A DNA stretch of 64,000 nt from Poa pratensis (GCA_947311845.1 CAMZMU010000096.1:14764333-14828332); one strand, 5' to 3'; counted from the stretch's first letter, positions 42,597 to 54,367 are shown. Notes: generated by a model from the letters alone, not told the origin. Numbers and translations: made by a program.

Positions 42597-44945
42597 CTAT
42601 CAAGTAAGTAAGCCTAGCTATATGGCTATAAAGAAAGCGCTTTACGGGAGGCAACCCGGTTGTTTTTATTTTGATTTTCTTTGTGTCCTCTTGCTGTAAC
42701 AAGAGACTTAGTTTTTGTTTAGTTTCTGGAATTTTTAATAAAGTGCCAAGTTTTACCTATTTTGGTTTGAAAAAGTTGCTATTTATTCGGAGATTTTATT
42801 CCTGCACGAATCTGTGCACGGTTTGATTTTTCATTTTTATTCTGTAATTTTAACTGTAGTTGCAACTTTTCATCCTCTGTATACGTGAATTTTTTCAGAT
42901 TTTTCGACGTTTAAGTAGGGTAGAAAAATACGTTTTGCTGCTGCTGTTTTTCTGGACAGATTCTGTCCCATTTTGTTTGATGCATTCTTTGAACTTTTAA
43001 CTTGAATCTTTTTTATCCAATTGAGTTTATGAGTAGGCATACAACATTATACACTTTCTGGACATTCATATGAATTTTTGTTAAGGATTTTATGCAGCAA
43101 GAAATCTATTTGTCTATCACTACTAATGTCACCCCACAGAAAAGAAATGGGAGAAACGGTGTTTTGAAGTTTTTTCACAGGGATTAGAGGAGATGCACCA
43201 AGAGCTATCCAAGGATGGTGAAGACCATAAGCTTGGGGATGTGAAGACAACCCCACTGGACCAACACACTCTCGGTTTGCACACGTCTAACTTCTGTTTT
43301 TCGATCAATGCACTTTATCGCATAAACTTGGAGCGTCTTTTATTTGCTTTTTATTTCGGTTTGATTTTTATTTTCTTGAGACCACCACTATCATTTATAT
43401 ATGAGAGAGCTACTGGAAATTTGGGTTGAATTAAGTTGGATGCTATTAAAATATTGGGATAGGGATGTTTGAGTTGATTCAAAAAGATACATATAGTTGC
43501 ATTATTCATATGCTTTTAATGAGTATTAATTTGCAAGTGTTTTATCAAGAGCTATCTTTTATTCATGTTTAGATGTTGAATGTTACTTTACTTTGTTTAA
43601 CATGGATTGATTAGTTCTATGGACACTTATGCATGCATTTAGATGGTCAACTTTCTCCCTATTGCTAGCCCAAAAATTCCAACAAGTAAAAACTTGTTTT
43701 CCAACACCTTCAACCAAAGTTTTTCCAGTGAGTCCACCATATCTACCTATTAGCTTTATGCTATTCCAAGTATGTTTATCATGTTATATTGTGTTATCTA
43801 TACTTCTGAATTAAAATGCTTATGTTATTGATTGTCATGGGAAAAGTTGGTTAAAAGCTCTCACGAACTTGATGCACACCTTACTTTTATTGCACTTAAT
43901 AAACATGAACCATTGTGATTAAAATTATGAAGTTGTGAGCTTGACAAAAGTCTTGGTTGGGAGTTAGCCATATGTGCTGTCACATGGCAAGCTTTCAACA
44001 TTGCACTTATTTATATAGTTGATATCATGTACTTTTGTTTATGGATGCTTATCATGGTGCCAAATAAGTGTGGAAACTTAGTAAGTTTAAAGAGTTTGTA
44101 TAAATGGCTAGAGAGATGCCTGGGCCGCTAATCTAAGCCATGCATCATTCATGGTGGAAATTTACAGCTTCCATAATGAACCTTCATGATGCACCTCACA
44201 ATAAAAAGCTATACCAATAGTAAATAAAAGAGTGCTGAGATTGTTCATTGTTGTTTGTCTTGTCATTTTGACATGGGCTTGTTCCATGTCCTGAGGCAAG
44301 AGGTACCCCAGTTGACACTCTTAATGATGCTATTATATTACTTACAATGACCTTAACTTGAACTTACTTTTGTGGACCGAGTTGAGTAACACCATGGTGT
44401 AGGTACTTGTATTCACGGGGCATGAGACATTCAACCATACTTTGTCAAGCACATACTCATATTTGCTTTCACTTTAAACTTTAATCATTCAAGATGCTAT
44501 GATAGGGGTAATGAGAGCTCCACACCAATGAATACCACATTGCAAACATTAACTTAAGTAGAAGCATTTGGAAGCTAGATGAAACTTATTCATGTTTACC
44601 TCTACTTATTTATCTATCCAAAGTGTCCACCTTTTATATTCAGATTTCATAAGAATACTCTATGACCACTATAGGATGTTTTTACTTTTTATTATGCATA
44701 CATTTGGTCCATAGTACTTTCTTCTATGTTACACTTTGTGAATTATCATTGAACATCCTTACATTGAATATTTGATATCACTTCATAATCTATCTTGTAT
44801 ATTGCTATTCCTTTGAAGAATGAATCATTTGACTCTATGTAGCAATAGTAATCATCTTTTTCCATTGATAGTATTAAATGCAAAGTCCATGTTAGTTTTA
44901 TCACCTTCATACTCGAGGACGAGTATAGGTTAAGCTTGGGGATGT
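42597..44945 (+). other. Non-coding interior of the Athila-like element
   Basis: AT-rich with no conserved retroviral domain in any frame. The last bases (AAGCTTGGGGATGT, 44933-44945) are the polypurine tract next to the 3' LTR. Confidence 0.65.
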
Positions 44946-46668
44946 TGATGCATGTAAAATGCATACATGAACTTTGCATTTTATTACTTATATTCAATAT
45001 TTGCATCATATAAGGGTTATATTTATGTTTTATATTGATTTTGGGGATAATTCACATTTCCCTATTTTTCTGGAATTAACCCTGCACAGGCAGAAAACCC
45101 TATTTTCTATATTTTGATGTTTCAGGGACCCAAACGACGTCCAAATGACCTGAAATTTACGAGCATCAGTTTTTGGAAGGAACAAAGCGTGGGAGCGAAG
45201 GAAGCGAACAAACGGAGGCCCGAGGGCCAAGATGAGTGGGCCCACGCGGCCAGATTCCTTGGCCGCGTGGGACCCATCATCTGGGCCTCGTGGCTCCGTT
45301 GCCGTCGATCTTTTTTTCGAGCCTCCGTCTTGACCTAAAAACGACTATAAAAATAGTCCCCGACGCACTTCGGAAAGGAGCGCCGCAGAAACACAGAAAC
45401 CACGAAACAGAGACCTGGAGCTGCAGATTGGAGGGGGAAAACTCCGGCGGGGCGCTGCCGGTGTGGTCTCCATCCTCCAACAACTTCTCCACCGTCTCCA
45501 TGATGAAGAGGGAGTAGTCCACCCCTGGACTATGGGTTTGTGGAAGTAACTTATGTATCTCTCCTCTCTTGAGCTTCACTAATTAGTACCGTATGAGCTG
45601 CTGAACATGATTACGGTCATCTATGTAATACCTTTGTGGTGGATCTTTTTATGAGTTAATATATGTTTGAGATTGCAATGGTTTTGTTTCAGTTATGAAA
45701 GTAGATGCATATTATGTACCCCGTTCTTATTTACTTGTTTGATCAAACTTGTTATGAGAGCGTGTGAGGGGGAACGTGTGCATTAGATGGAGTAACGGGG
45801 GTGGCTAGTACGGTGAATGTGAGAGTTGTTCCGTGATCCACTTGGGTTTTACCTTACTTTGTTGCCTCACTAGGGATAAAGAAAAATACCTTGCTACCGG
45901 AGATGTGGTGTGACCATTGCCACTACTCCATGACTAGATCTAGCATGTTCTTATTTTAACTTCATGTCATGAACTTATTGCTATGCTCTGATTTATCTTA
46001 ATACTAAGGTGTTATGATTTAGTTCGCATCTTGGTGGAGTATAAGAGAGATTAATAAACAAAAGATCTCTATGTTAGGACGTGATGCCCATATAATTAGT
46101 AACTTGTCAAACCTTGTTGTTGCAATCTCATATGTCAATTCTAGTGTTCCATTATCTACCACTTTATTAAAGAGAGAGTGCATTTGTGAAACCATGAACC
46201 CCGGTCCATTTTTAATCATAAGAAACACCTTTCCAACAACTTTTATCCATTTTACATTTTCTGCCATTATTAAATCCGAAAATACAAAAACACTTTTACA
46301 TCTTGCATTCACATATAAAACCCAAAAATATCATTTATCATTGTTTCCACCATCCTTGCATATTTATTTACCATCATTGCATATTTATTTACTGTTTTGC
46401 ATTTACCTTTATCATATCATTCTCACACCTTGTGCTTGACAACCACTTGGTGAGGTTGAGGGCACAAAACAATTTACTTTGTTTGCAGGTTCTCAAGAGA
46501 AGGATAAGAAGATAAAACCTACACTACTGGTTCCCCGAGAGTTCGATATTAAACCCTCGAGTCACCCCTCGTGGGGAAAACTGTCTTTCCTATACTATAC
46601 ACTCTGCACTTGGAGTCTCAACCTAACCCATTTTCTTTTAACGCAGGTAACTAAGTTAAGGGCCATCA
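44946..46668 (+). repeat. 3' LTR of the Athila-like element, full length
   Basis: 1723 bp, TGATGCATG...GGCCATCA. Confidence 0.92.
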
Positions 46669-46673
46669 GTATC

Positions 46674-49600
46674 ACGTTTGGATAAAGACAGTTATGAATG
46701 TTGTTTTGGACATGACAAGTGTGCCATATGGTTTAAAGATGCTTGTGTGGGTATTTCTTTACTTCACGATGAGCTCTATTTGTTATCCTTACGTGAAAAA
46801 GTGCATTCTGTGTGTAATGTGAGTGAGCAAACTTCCTTGTCGAACAAAGAACAAAAGAAAAGAAAGCGAACTCATGACTCGTCGAAGTTATGGCACTGTC
46901 GATTAGGCCATATTTCGATGGGAAGAATCGAAAACCTCGTTAAAAATGATATTCTTGCTCCGTTAGAGTTCTCAGATATCGAACAATGCATAGATTGCAT
47001 AAAAGGAAAGTATGTAAAGCAAATTAAAAAGGGTGCAAACCGAAGTACAGCAACACTAGAAATCATTCACACTGATATTTGTGGACCGTTTTCTGTGAAA
47101 AGTGTGGATGGCTATGACTCGTTCATAACATTCACAGATGATTACTCCCGATATGGTTATATTTATCCAATTAAAGAAAGATCTGAAGCGTTGGATAAAT
47201 TTAAAATATTCAAAGCAGAAGTTGAAAATCAGCATGATAAAAGAATTAAAATAGTCAGGTCCGACCGTGGGGGGGAGTACTACGGTCGGCACACTCCATA
47301 TGGTCAAGTACCTGAACCTTTTGCAAGGTTCTTACAGGAAAATGGAATAGTCGCCCAGTATTCTATGCCGGGCGAACCTCAGCAAAATGGAGTAGCTGAA
47401 AGGCGTAACCGTACTCTTATGGATATGGTGCGCAGCATGATGAGTTATTCCACCCTGCCATTGGGATTATGGATGGAGGCGCTTAAAACCGCCATTCACA
47501 TTCTCAATAGAGTACCAAGCAAATCGGTGCCCAAAACACCGTACGAGTTGTGGACAGGGAGAGTTCCCTCTCTGCGCCACTTGAGGGTCTGGGGGAGCCC
47601 AGATGAGGCAAAAGTATTTAATCCAAATATTGCAAAGTTAGACCCCAAAACAGTAACTTGCCACTTCATTGGCTATCCTGATAGATCAAAAGGTTATCGT
47701 TTCTACTGCCCAGACAGATACACAAAGTTTGTAGAAACGAGACATGCAGTCTTCTTAGAGGACGAAATGATGAGGGGGAGCATGGTAGCTCGAAAAATTG
47801 ATCTTGAGGAGAAGAGGGTGTGTGCACCTTTTCCGATGATTCAGGAGCCATTTTTCGCACTACATGTTGTAGCTGCACCGACAATCCCTGATATTGTGGT
47901 GCAAGCACCTGTTGTAACTCCACCCGTGTCAACTATGGGTGAAGATCAGGAACCTGTCCGTCAGGAGCCGACTGAACCTGTTGTTGAGCATGAAAGGGAG
48001 GTGCAGCAGCCACTTCCAGAGAATGAGACCCTTAGAAGGTCTAAAAGAGCTAAAAGGTCAGCTATTTCTGCTGATTATGTTTATAACATAGAAATAGATC
48101 ATATGGAAGGTGATCCCACTTCATATGAAGAAGCCATGAGAAGCCCTCACTCATCGAAGTGGGTGGAGGCAATGGAAGACGAAATGAAATCGATGAGTTC
48201 CAACGATGTTTGGGACTTAGAGGAAATTCCTTAAGGAGCCAAAACAGTAGGCTGCAAATGGGTCTACAAAAGTAAGTACGACTCCAATGGGAATATAGAA
48301 AAGTATAAAGCAGGACTTGTGGCAAAAGGCTTTACGCAAAGAGAAGGGGTAGATTACAATGAGACTTTTTCTCCGGTCTCATGTAAGGATTCCTTCATAA
48401 TCATAATGGCATTAGTTGCACATTTTGATTTAGAGTTGCATCAAATGGATGTAAAGACGGCATTTCTAAATGGAGATTTAGAAGAAAATGTTTACATGAA
48501 ACAACCCAAGGGTTTTTTCATGGAGGGGAAGGAACATATGGGATGCCGTCTAAAGAAATCCATTTATGGATTAAAGCAAGCCTCTAGACAGTGGTATCTA
48601 AAGTTTAATGAAACAATTAAAAGATTTGGATTTAAAGAGAATGTTGAGGACAACTGCATTTATGCAAAGTTTAAAAGTGGGAAATATATTTTCCTAATTC
48701 TATATGTGGATGATATCTTGCTTGCTAGCAGTGATGTCAGTCCACTACTAGAAACAAAGAAGTTCTTGTCCTCAAATTTTGATATGAAAGATCTTGGTGA
48801 AGCTTCATATGTTTTGGGCATAGAAATTCACCGAGATAGAAAGAATGGAGTGTTAGTACTATCGCCGAAGGCATATTTTGAAAAAGTTCTTAAAAAGTAT
48901 AATATGCATAAGTGCAGTGCCACACCTGCTCCTATAGTCAAGGGCGACAAGTTTGGAAAATTCCAATGTCCTAAGAAACAGTACGAGATCGATCAAATGA
49001 AAGGAATACCATATGCTTCGGCTGTTGGAAGCTTACAGTATGCACAAGTGTGCACTCGCCCTGACTTAGCATTTACCACCGGAGTACTTGGTAGATATCA
49101 GGAGAATCCAGGCCCAGAGCACTGGAAAATGGCAAAGAAAGCTTTGCGTTATGTGCAAGGCACAAAAGGCCTCATGCTAACATATAAAAGATCTGATTCC
49201 CTAGAAATAAGAGGGTATTCAGATGCAGATTTTGCGGGAGACAAAGATGATAGAAAGTCCACGACAGGATATGTGTTCACTCTCGCAGGAGGGGCTATTT
49301 CGTGGAGAAGCTCCAAACAGTCAATAGTTGCATCATCTACGATGTATGCAGAATTTATAGCATGTTATGAGGCCACGGGGCAGGCACTACGGCTAAAGAA
49401 ATTTATACCCGACTTGAAAGTGGTAGACTGCATTAGCAGACCACTAAAGATGTACTGTGACAACGAGCCCGCAGTATTCTATGCTCACAACAACAAGTCG
49501 AGTAATTCTACAAAGCCAATAGAAATAAAGTATTATGTTGTGAAAGATAAAATCCAGGATCAAACTATAAGTCTTGAGCATATAAAGACAAAGAATATGC

Positions 49601-49683
49601 TTGCGGATCCGCTTACGAAAGGCTTACCACCCAGCGTGTTCATGAAACACGTAGCCGGCATGAGTTTAATGGAAAGCCTATGA
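46674..49683 (+). pseudogene. Copia pol: integrase, reverse transcriptase, RNase H (one nonsense codon)
   Basis: One frame of about 1000 codons, open except for TAA at 48232-48234, where the text EEIP-stop-GAKTVGCKWVYK shows a lysine codon changed to a stop. In order: the integrase zinc finger (WHCRLGH, CIDC), the integrase core ([28 protein letters not shown]), then reverse transcriptase from about 48240 (GCKWVYKSKYD, DVKTAFLNGDL, catalytic YVDD at 48703-48714), and RNase H (GYSDADFAGD, YCDNEPAV, HIKTKNMLADPLTKG). It continues the protease frame left at 40672. Apart from the stop codon it looks fresh, with no frameshift across 3 kb. Confidence 0.9.
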
Positions 49684-49851
49684 TTTCTGGATCATAAGAG
49701 GCCCAAAAGTAACAGGTTTTGTTTCAAAATAGAAAAGTATATGGTGGCTGTCTGATTCTATCGGCAATTGAGCTGTGACGATGAAACATGCTATATGTAC
49801 TGATCCGTGATGAAACAAGTAAAGTATAAAGTTAAAAGTAAAATTGAGATC

Positions 49852-49860
49852 AAGGGGAGA
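49852..49860 (+). promoter_or_regulatory. Copia polypurine tract
   Basis: AAGGGGAGA just before the 3' LTR, the plus-strand primer site. Confidence 0.8.
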
Positions 49861-49861
49861 A

Positions 49862-50291
49862 TGTTAGATTGATCTCAATTGACCGAGTCCAACGGCTCGA
49901 TCAACTCCTTGATTAGCGCCCTGATCGGGGGCGCCCGACCCTTAATGGTCGGTGGGCCCCTGTCGCCAGCGCAATATAAATAGAGGTGGGGGCTGGAGGC
50001 ACGCCCAACGAGATTCGCCGTGCTCCTCACACCCCACCAACATACCCATCCGATCTAGGGTTTGCGTTGGGCGACGGAAAGCACCACCGCCGCCACACTG
50101 CCCACTCACATCCACGCTCACGCCGTCGACCACCATGGCCACCGGCTCGAGCTCCTCGAGCCAAGGAGCAGGTATACATCCCTCTCTCTCTCTCCGATCT
50201 CTCTCTATCTCTCTCAGATACACGTTGAGGTTTAACAGACAAAGATATCTACTGTAATTGTCTAGACTAGATGATCTTAATTGAATTAACA
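49862..50291 (+). repeat. 3' LTR of the Copia element
   Basis: 430 bp. Longer than the 5' LTR mainly through an extended CT microsatellite. Confidence 0.95.
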
Positions 50292-50509
50292 CTGAGATCT
50301 TGTTATATCACGTTTGGAACCCCGTCAAAGGAGAGTTCGTATCTTCTGGAGCCTTGCACGCGATGCCATGCTTCTTGAGCTTTAGATGTGAAGTTCTGAT
50401 TTGTTATCAAGATGTATATAGTAATTTTAGATGAGATGTGATCGGCTTCGTGTGTAATAGTACGAGCGTCTATTTCGCGTGATGTTCAATTATTAACTCG
50501 CCAACGTCG

Positions 50510-50770
50510 CAATCTCTCCTCCTCCTTGGTCCTTCTCGCCGCTTGGGAGCTTTGGAATAAAAAAAATGCAAGGGTTTTTTCCGCAAGGTGGCCTCCATGC
50601 CATTTAAGGTTCTTGATATCATTAAGAAAAGTGCCCCCCTATGGAACGCGGCAAGGACAAAACATTTATGTAATGTTATGCCGCGAAATAGACATTTGTT
50701 TCCAAGCTCCGTCATGCGCTAATTATATTTTGATCTCTTCTTAATCAATGAAATACGCAAAGCTTTTGCC
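50510..50770 (+). mobile_element. LINE 3'-end fragment
   Basis: Encodes LLAAWELWNKKNARVF, the conserved tail found after the zinc-knuckle region of plant L1-like LINEs. It ends in the usual TTAATCAATGAAATACGCAA-type tail before AGCTTTTGCC. Too short for more; the 5' limit is unclear. Confidence 0.55.
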
Positions 50771-51014
50771 TTGCTTCAATTTTTTTAACTCATCACTTGT
50801 TACCGAAGTTGGAACAAGCTAGTGAATTACATACAGTTTCATACTTTCACATACCTGATATGAATTCTTAGCTGATGCGACCTTTAACCATCTTGCAAAA
50901 ATCTATTCCAACTGTGGTCCACACAATTCACATGTTTCATATATTGCAACATGTCTGTTCCATGTTTAGATTTTAGAATCTGGAGCGAACGAGTTGCCAG
51001 CCGTTCAATTTTTT

Positions 51015-52130
51015 ACTCTACGGTGGATGGCTACTAACGTTGCTAGGTGCAAACTCCTGATTGTGTTCGCTTAGGGAACATTCTTTTTTAGGGAACATCC
51101 ATAGATTTTTCTTTCTTCCTTTGAAAGCATGCGTGCACATCTTTTCAGAGCTTGCCGAAGAAGTGTGCCAAGGGAGCCGGAGACACCGGCGGGGCATAGC
51201 AAAATACCCTTGCACGGCGATCTTTGTTTCTGGCTATTGACGCCCGCTTCTGGTTAACCTGTACCGGGACGAACAAACCTCGCGCACTGCCTTTGGCCGG
51301 TCTCTCCTCCTCCAACGTATCCAGCAACAGCTTCCCGCGGCCCAGATCATTGCTAGCCGGCGCAATGGTGTGAGCGTATAGGCCACCGTCATGATAGTCG
51401 TTCAGCAGCAGTTGTTCCCGTTGCAGGCCATGCGGCCGCGCGAGGCGCCGCCCGTGAGGCAGCGTCATCGTCATCACTGGCACCCCGCGTCTGAGTCCGT
51501 GATAACGGCCAACGCCGTACGTCCTGGCCGAAGAACCTTGGATGGCCAACCAAGCAAAGAACCTTATCTTTCCTGGGATTTTAATCTGCCAGATCAACTC
51601 CTTGAAGACACACTCTACGGTGGATGGCTACTAACGTTGCTAGGTGCAAACTCCTGATTGTGTTCGCTTAGGGAACATTCTTTTTTAGGAAACATCCACA
51701 GATTTTTCTTTCTTCCTTTGAAAGCATGTGTGCACATCTTTTCAGAGCTTGCCGAAGAAGTGTGCCAAGGGAGCCGGAGACACCGGCGGGGCATAGCAAA
51801 ATACCCTTGCACGGCGATCTTTGTTTCTTGCTATTGACGCCCGCTTCTGGTTTAACCTGTACCGGGACGAACAAACCTCGCACACTGCCTTTGGCCGGTC
51901 TCTCCTCCACCAACGTATCCAGCAACAGCTCCCCGCGGCCAAGATCATTGTTAGCCGGCGCAATGGTGTGAGCGTATAGGCCACCGTCATGATAGTCGTT
52001 CAGCAGCAGTTGTTCCCGTTGCAGGCCATGCGGCCGCGCGAGGCGCCGCTCGTGAGGCAGCGTCATCGTCATCACTGGCACCCCCGCGTCTGAGTCCGTG
52101 ATAACGGCCAACGCCGTACGCTCCTGGCCG
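51015..52130 (-). repeat. Tandem duplication (~595-bp period) of the F-box C-terminal part
   Basis: Copies are 51015-51535 and 51610-52130. Both hold the 3' flank and C-terminal coding part of the F-box gene (DGGLYAHTIAPA, GLFVPVQV, CYAPPVSPAP). They are nearly identical, so the duplication is recent. A 74-bp filler separates them. Confidence 0.88.
51536..51609 (-). mobile_element. LINE-derived filler DNA at a duplication junction
   Basis: On the - strand it encodes IWQIKIPGKIRFFAWLAIQG, the zinc-knuckle approach of plant LINEs. It is absent from the other copy. Confidence 0.55.
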
Positions 52131-52144
52131 AAGAAGCCGATGGA

Positions 52145-52443
52145 AGAGAACTTGCCTGTGGCAAGATGGTTAGGTGGGTGGTTGTACCCCCAGCCCACCA
52201 GAGTTCAAACCCCAGGTTTGACGCTGGTGTTTCTCATTTAAGGCGGAATATTCTTCAGTGGGAGGCGACGTTCCCGTCGACAGCGAGGCGCCCGTGGTGA
52301 CTTCGTCAATCTCAAGACTCGATCCGCCGGCTCAGTCTCTCGGAGGTGCTCATAGGGGTAGGGTGTGCGTGCGTGCGTTCATAGGGGTGAGTGTGTGCGC
52401 GTGTATATGAGCGCTTGCGTTGTACTGTGTTTCGCAAAAAAAA
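52145..52443 (+). mobile_element. tRNA-derived SINE with 15-bp target duplication
   Basis: A box-B-like GAGTTCAAACCCC lies at 52201-52213 and a box-A-like ATGGTTAGGTGGG about 35 bases earlier. The 3' part has TGAGCGCTTGCGTTGTACTG, seen in Triticeae SINEs, and ends in poly-A. GAAGAAGCCGATGGA flanks it at 52130-52144 and 52444-52458. Inserted into F-box copy 2. Confidence 0.88.
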
Positions 52444-53540
52444 GAAGAAGCCGATGGACTCTGACGTGGCCAACGACGACGTATAAACCTGGTTCCGGAG
52501 GAAGCCGACAGACTCTGACGTGACTTCCTCCGTTGCGACGGGCTCCGACGTGACTTCCTCCGTCCCCATATCGAAGCGAGTGAGCCGGCCGACGCCACCG
52601 GTAACAGCGTACCAGTACACTGATCCATTGGCGAACACGGGGTCGCCGTGGTACACGCCGCGCATTTTCTCACCGGCTACCTGCACCCTCCTCCAGTTCT
52701 CGCCTTCACCGACAGTGTACACGTACAGATCTTGCCTCGTGAGTCGTGACGTTATACCCCTGGCCCTGGTGGAAGATCTTGTATCTTCTGGAGCTGGGGT
52801 CGAAGCCAAAGCAGTAGGAGACGTGCTCGCGCCACCGCTCCGTCCGCGGGGGCAGCGGCACGGCGCGCGACTCGCCGCTGAAGGGCTCCACGATGTGCAT
52901 GGCGCGGTTGCGGTGGCAGCCGTCGAGGAAGCAGAGGAGGCCGTTGCACTGGCCTATCATCTCATCAAACCGGGGCGCGGAGAACGTGGCCGTGAGCCGC
53001 CACCGGCCGTCGAAGAGGAACCCGCTGCCATGATCCGAGAATTTGGTACCGCAAGGTTGGCCGGGAAGAAGACGACGGTGTGGGTCAGCGTCCGTGGTCC
53101 GTGGACCAGGTGATCGTCGATGAAGGCATGGCTGGAGATGATCTCGCGCCACTCCTTGCAGACGCGGCGGAAGCGGCGGAGGTCGCTGGCCGGGAGGCGC
53201 ACGAGGATGCTGGCGAGGAGGTCGTATGGGAGGCAAGCGGCGGTGGCAGCAGCGTTGGCGGCATCTCCGGTCTTTGCCTGCTTCTGGATGGGACCTGATC
53301 TCGCGGACATTGCAAGGGCGTGCATGAACCTTTACTAGACTAGAGGGCTTTGTCTATCCATGATTGATCACGTACTGACGTACGTTGGAATACATAGCCC
53401 TTCGCGCGCGCGGTAGAAGACGGTCTCCGGATGGAGTACTAGTTAGAGATCGATCCGATCTAGGGCTCTAGTCTGCGATGAGTTTCATAAGGTATAGACA
53501 AAGGTTAAATTGGGTAGAGGAAAAAGGGCGCATCTAGGCC

Positions 53541-53891
53541 TCGACCGACTGAGATTTCACTAATCTCAGATGCAATCTAGTTACAACAGCTCATACGAAA
53601 GGCAATGCAATTTAATGGTTTGTGAATTGCAAACCATGTGTAACTAGAAAAAAAACCAATTGTACAACTCAAATCTCAGTTACAACTCACTTGAAAACCC
53701 ACTTGGAACTCATAGATTACATGAAACGCGATACACTAATTATGCCTAGAGAGTCACAGCCTATATGTAACTAAAAAAATCTCAGTTACAGTCCACTTAA
53801 AACTTACTACTAGATTATACGAATCACGATGTCAATGACTAATGAGGCGACTGAAATTTAGTTCATTCTCATGCGCATGAGAATTAGCAAT
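53541..53891. mobile_element. Miniature relative of the 16.3-20.4 kb hairpin element
   Basis: The left edge is an imperfect hairpin CGACTGAGATTTCACTAATCTCAG. The right edge reads GGCGACTGAAATTTAGTTCA then TGAGAATTAGCAA. Inside, CTCAGTTACAACTCACTT occurs, then a shorter CTCAGTTACAGTCCACTT, and an AATCACGATG motif also seen at 19914. Short, non-coding. Confidence 0.45.
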
Positions 53892-54356
53892 TACGAAAGA
53901 AAAAAATGTAGGTGAGAACAAACTCACCTACACCCCACCTTTTTTTTCAAGCTTCTCATTTTTATTTCTCCAAAACTAAGAAGTGTACAATCTTTAAGTT
54001 TGGTAGGTGAACGATACAATAAAAACTATATTTGTGAAAAATAAAGTTAATTTTTTGTAATTCAAATACGTAAAAGCATATTTTATTCAAATAACTATCA
54101 TTGTGTGCGTGTCTATATCATAGAAAATCCAACTATTTTCTCCATATTTTCTTCCTACTGTTTTAGTGACTTGCAAATTTTCAAATACTTTATGTTCGTT
54201 TATTTGAGTGAAAACCCATAGTTTGAATAGTGAGCGTGCACAAATCTTGATGCAGGCCTGAACATCACTAATAAAGGTGCAGGTGAGCCAGTGCTAAAAA
54301 CAAAACCAACATAAATTTGGGTAAAATATCGGAGGCGACCGCATTGTCACCTTTGT
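53892..54356. other. AT-rich intergenic, no gene recognised
   Basis: No supported feature up to the LINE target duplication at 54357. Confidence 0.5.
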
Positions 54357-54367
54357 AATGATCCAAT

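Larger units (their letters stand above)
40673..46668 (+). mobile_element. Athila-like Gypsy element, non-autonomous, nested in Copia pol
   Basis: LTRs are 40673-41505 and 44946-46668 with a perfect target duplication GTATC (40668-40672, 46669-46673). A primer site TGGCGCCGTTGCCGGGGA (41517-41534) and a purine tract before the 3' LTR are present. The interior is only 3.4 kb and encodes a gag/protease remnant; no reverse transcriptase or integrase is seen, so it needed a helper. The 5' LTR lacks about 890 bp found in the 3' LTR. LTR differences look more numerous than in the other two elements. Confidence 0.92.
24414..50291 (+). mobile_element. Copia LTR retrotransposon, full length, carrying two nested Gypsy-type elements
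   Basis: LTRs are 24414-24817 and 49862-50291, TG...CA. The target duplication CTGAG is perfect (24409-24413 and 50292-50296). A primer site follows the 5' LTR and a purine tract precedes the 3' LTR. After removing the two nested insertions the element is about 6.5 kb. Order is gag, protease, integrase, reverse transcriptase, RNase H, which defines Copia. By hand the LTRs differ by about six substitutions plus a 22-bp CT-repeat indel and smaller indels, so insertion is fairly recent. The coding region is dead (two frameshifts in gag, one nonsense codon in pol). Confidence 0.95.
51144..53310 (-). pseudogene. F-box protein gene, copy 2, heavily rearranged
   Basis: Closest relative in the window is copy 1 at 23065-24275, same strand. 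Starts MSARSGPIQKQAKTGDAANA at 53310. The F-box reads LPYDLLASILVRLPASDLRR. The frame breaks at about 53060 (FFPANLAVPN versus GQPCGTKFSD; one T fewer than copy 1 in the TTTCCC run), and again near 52745 where an extra CGACTCACGAGG-type stretch appears. Then come short duplications of TEEVTSE text (52490-52570), a SINE (52145-52443), and a duplicated C-terminal part. No functional protein is possible. With copy 1 it forms a head-to-tail tandem pair; before the Copia insertion their ends were about 0.7 kb apart. Confidence 0.85.

Noticed and set aside
52145..52250. tRNA gene suggested by box A and box B
   Set aside because: No acceptor stem or anticodon arm; poly-A end and target duplication show a SINE.
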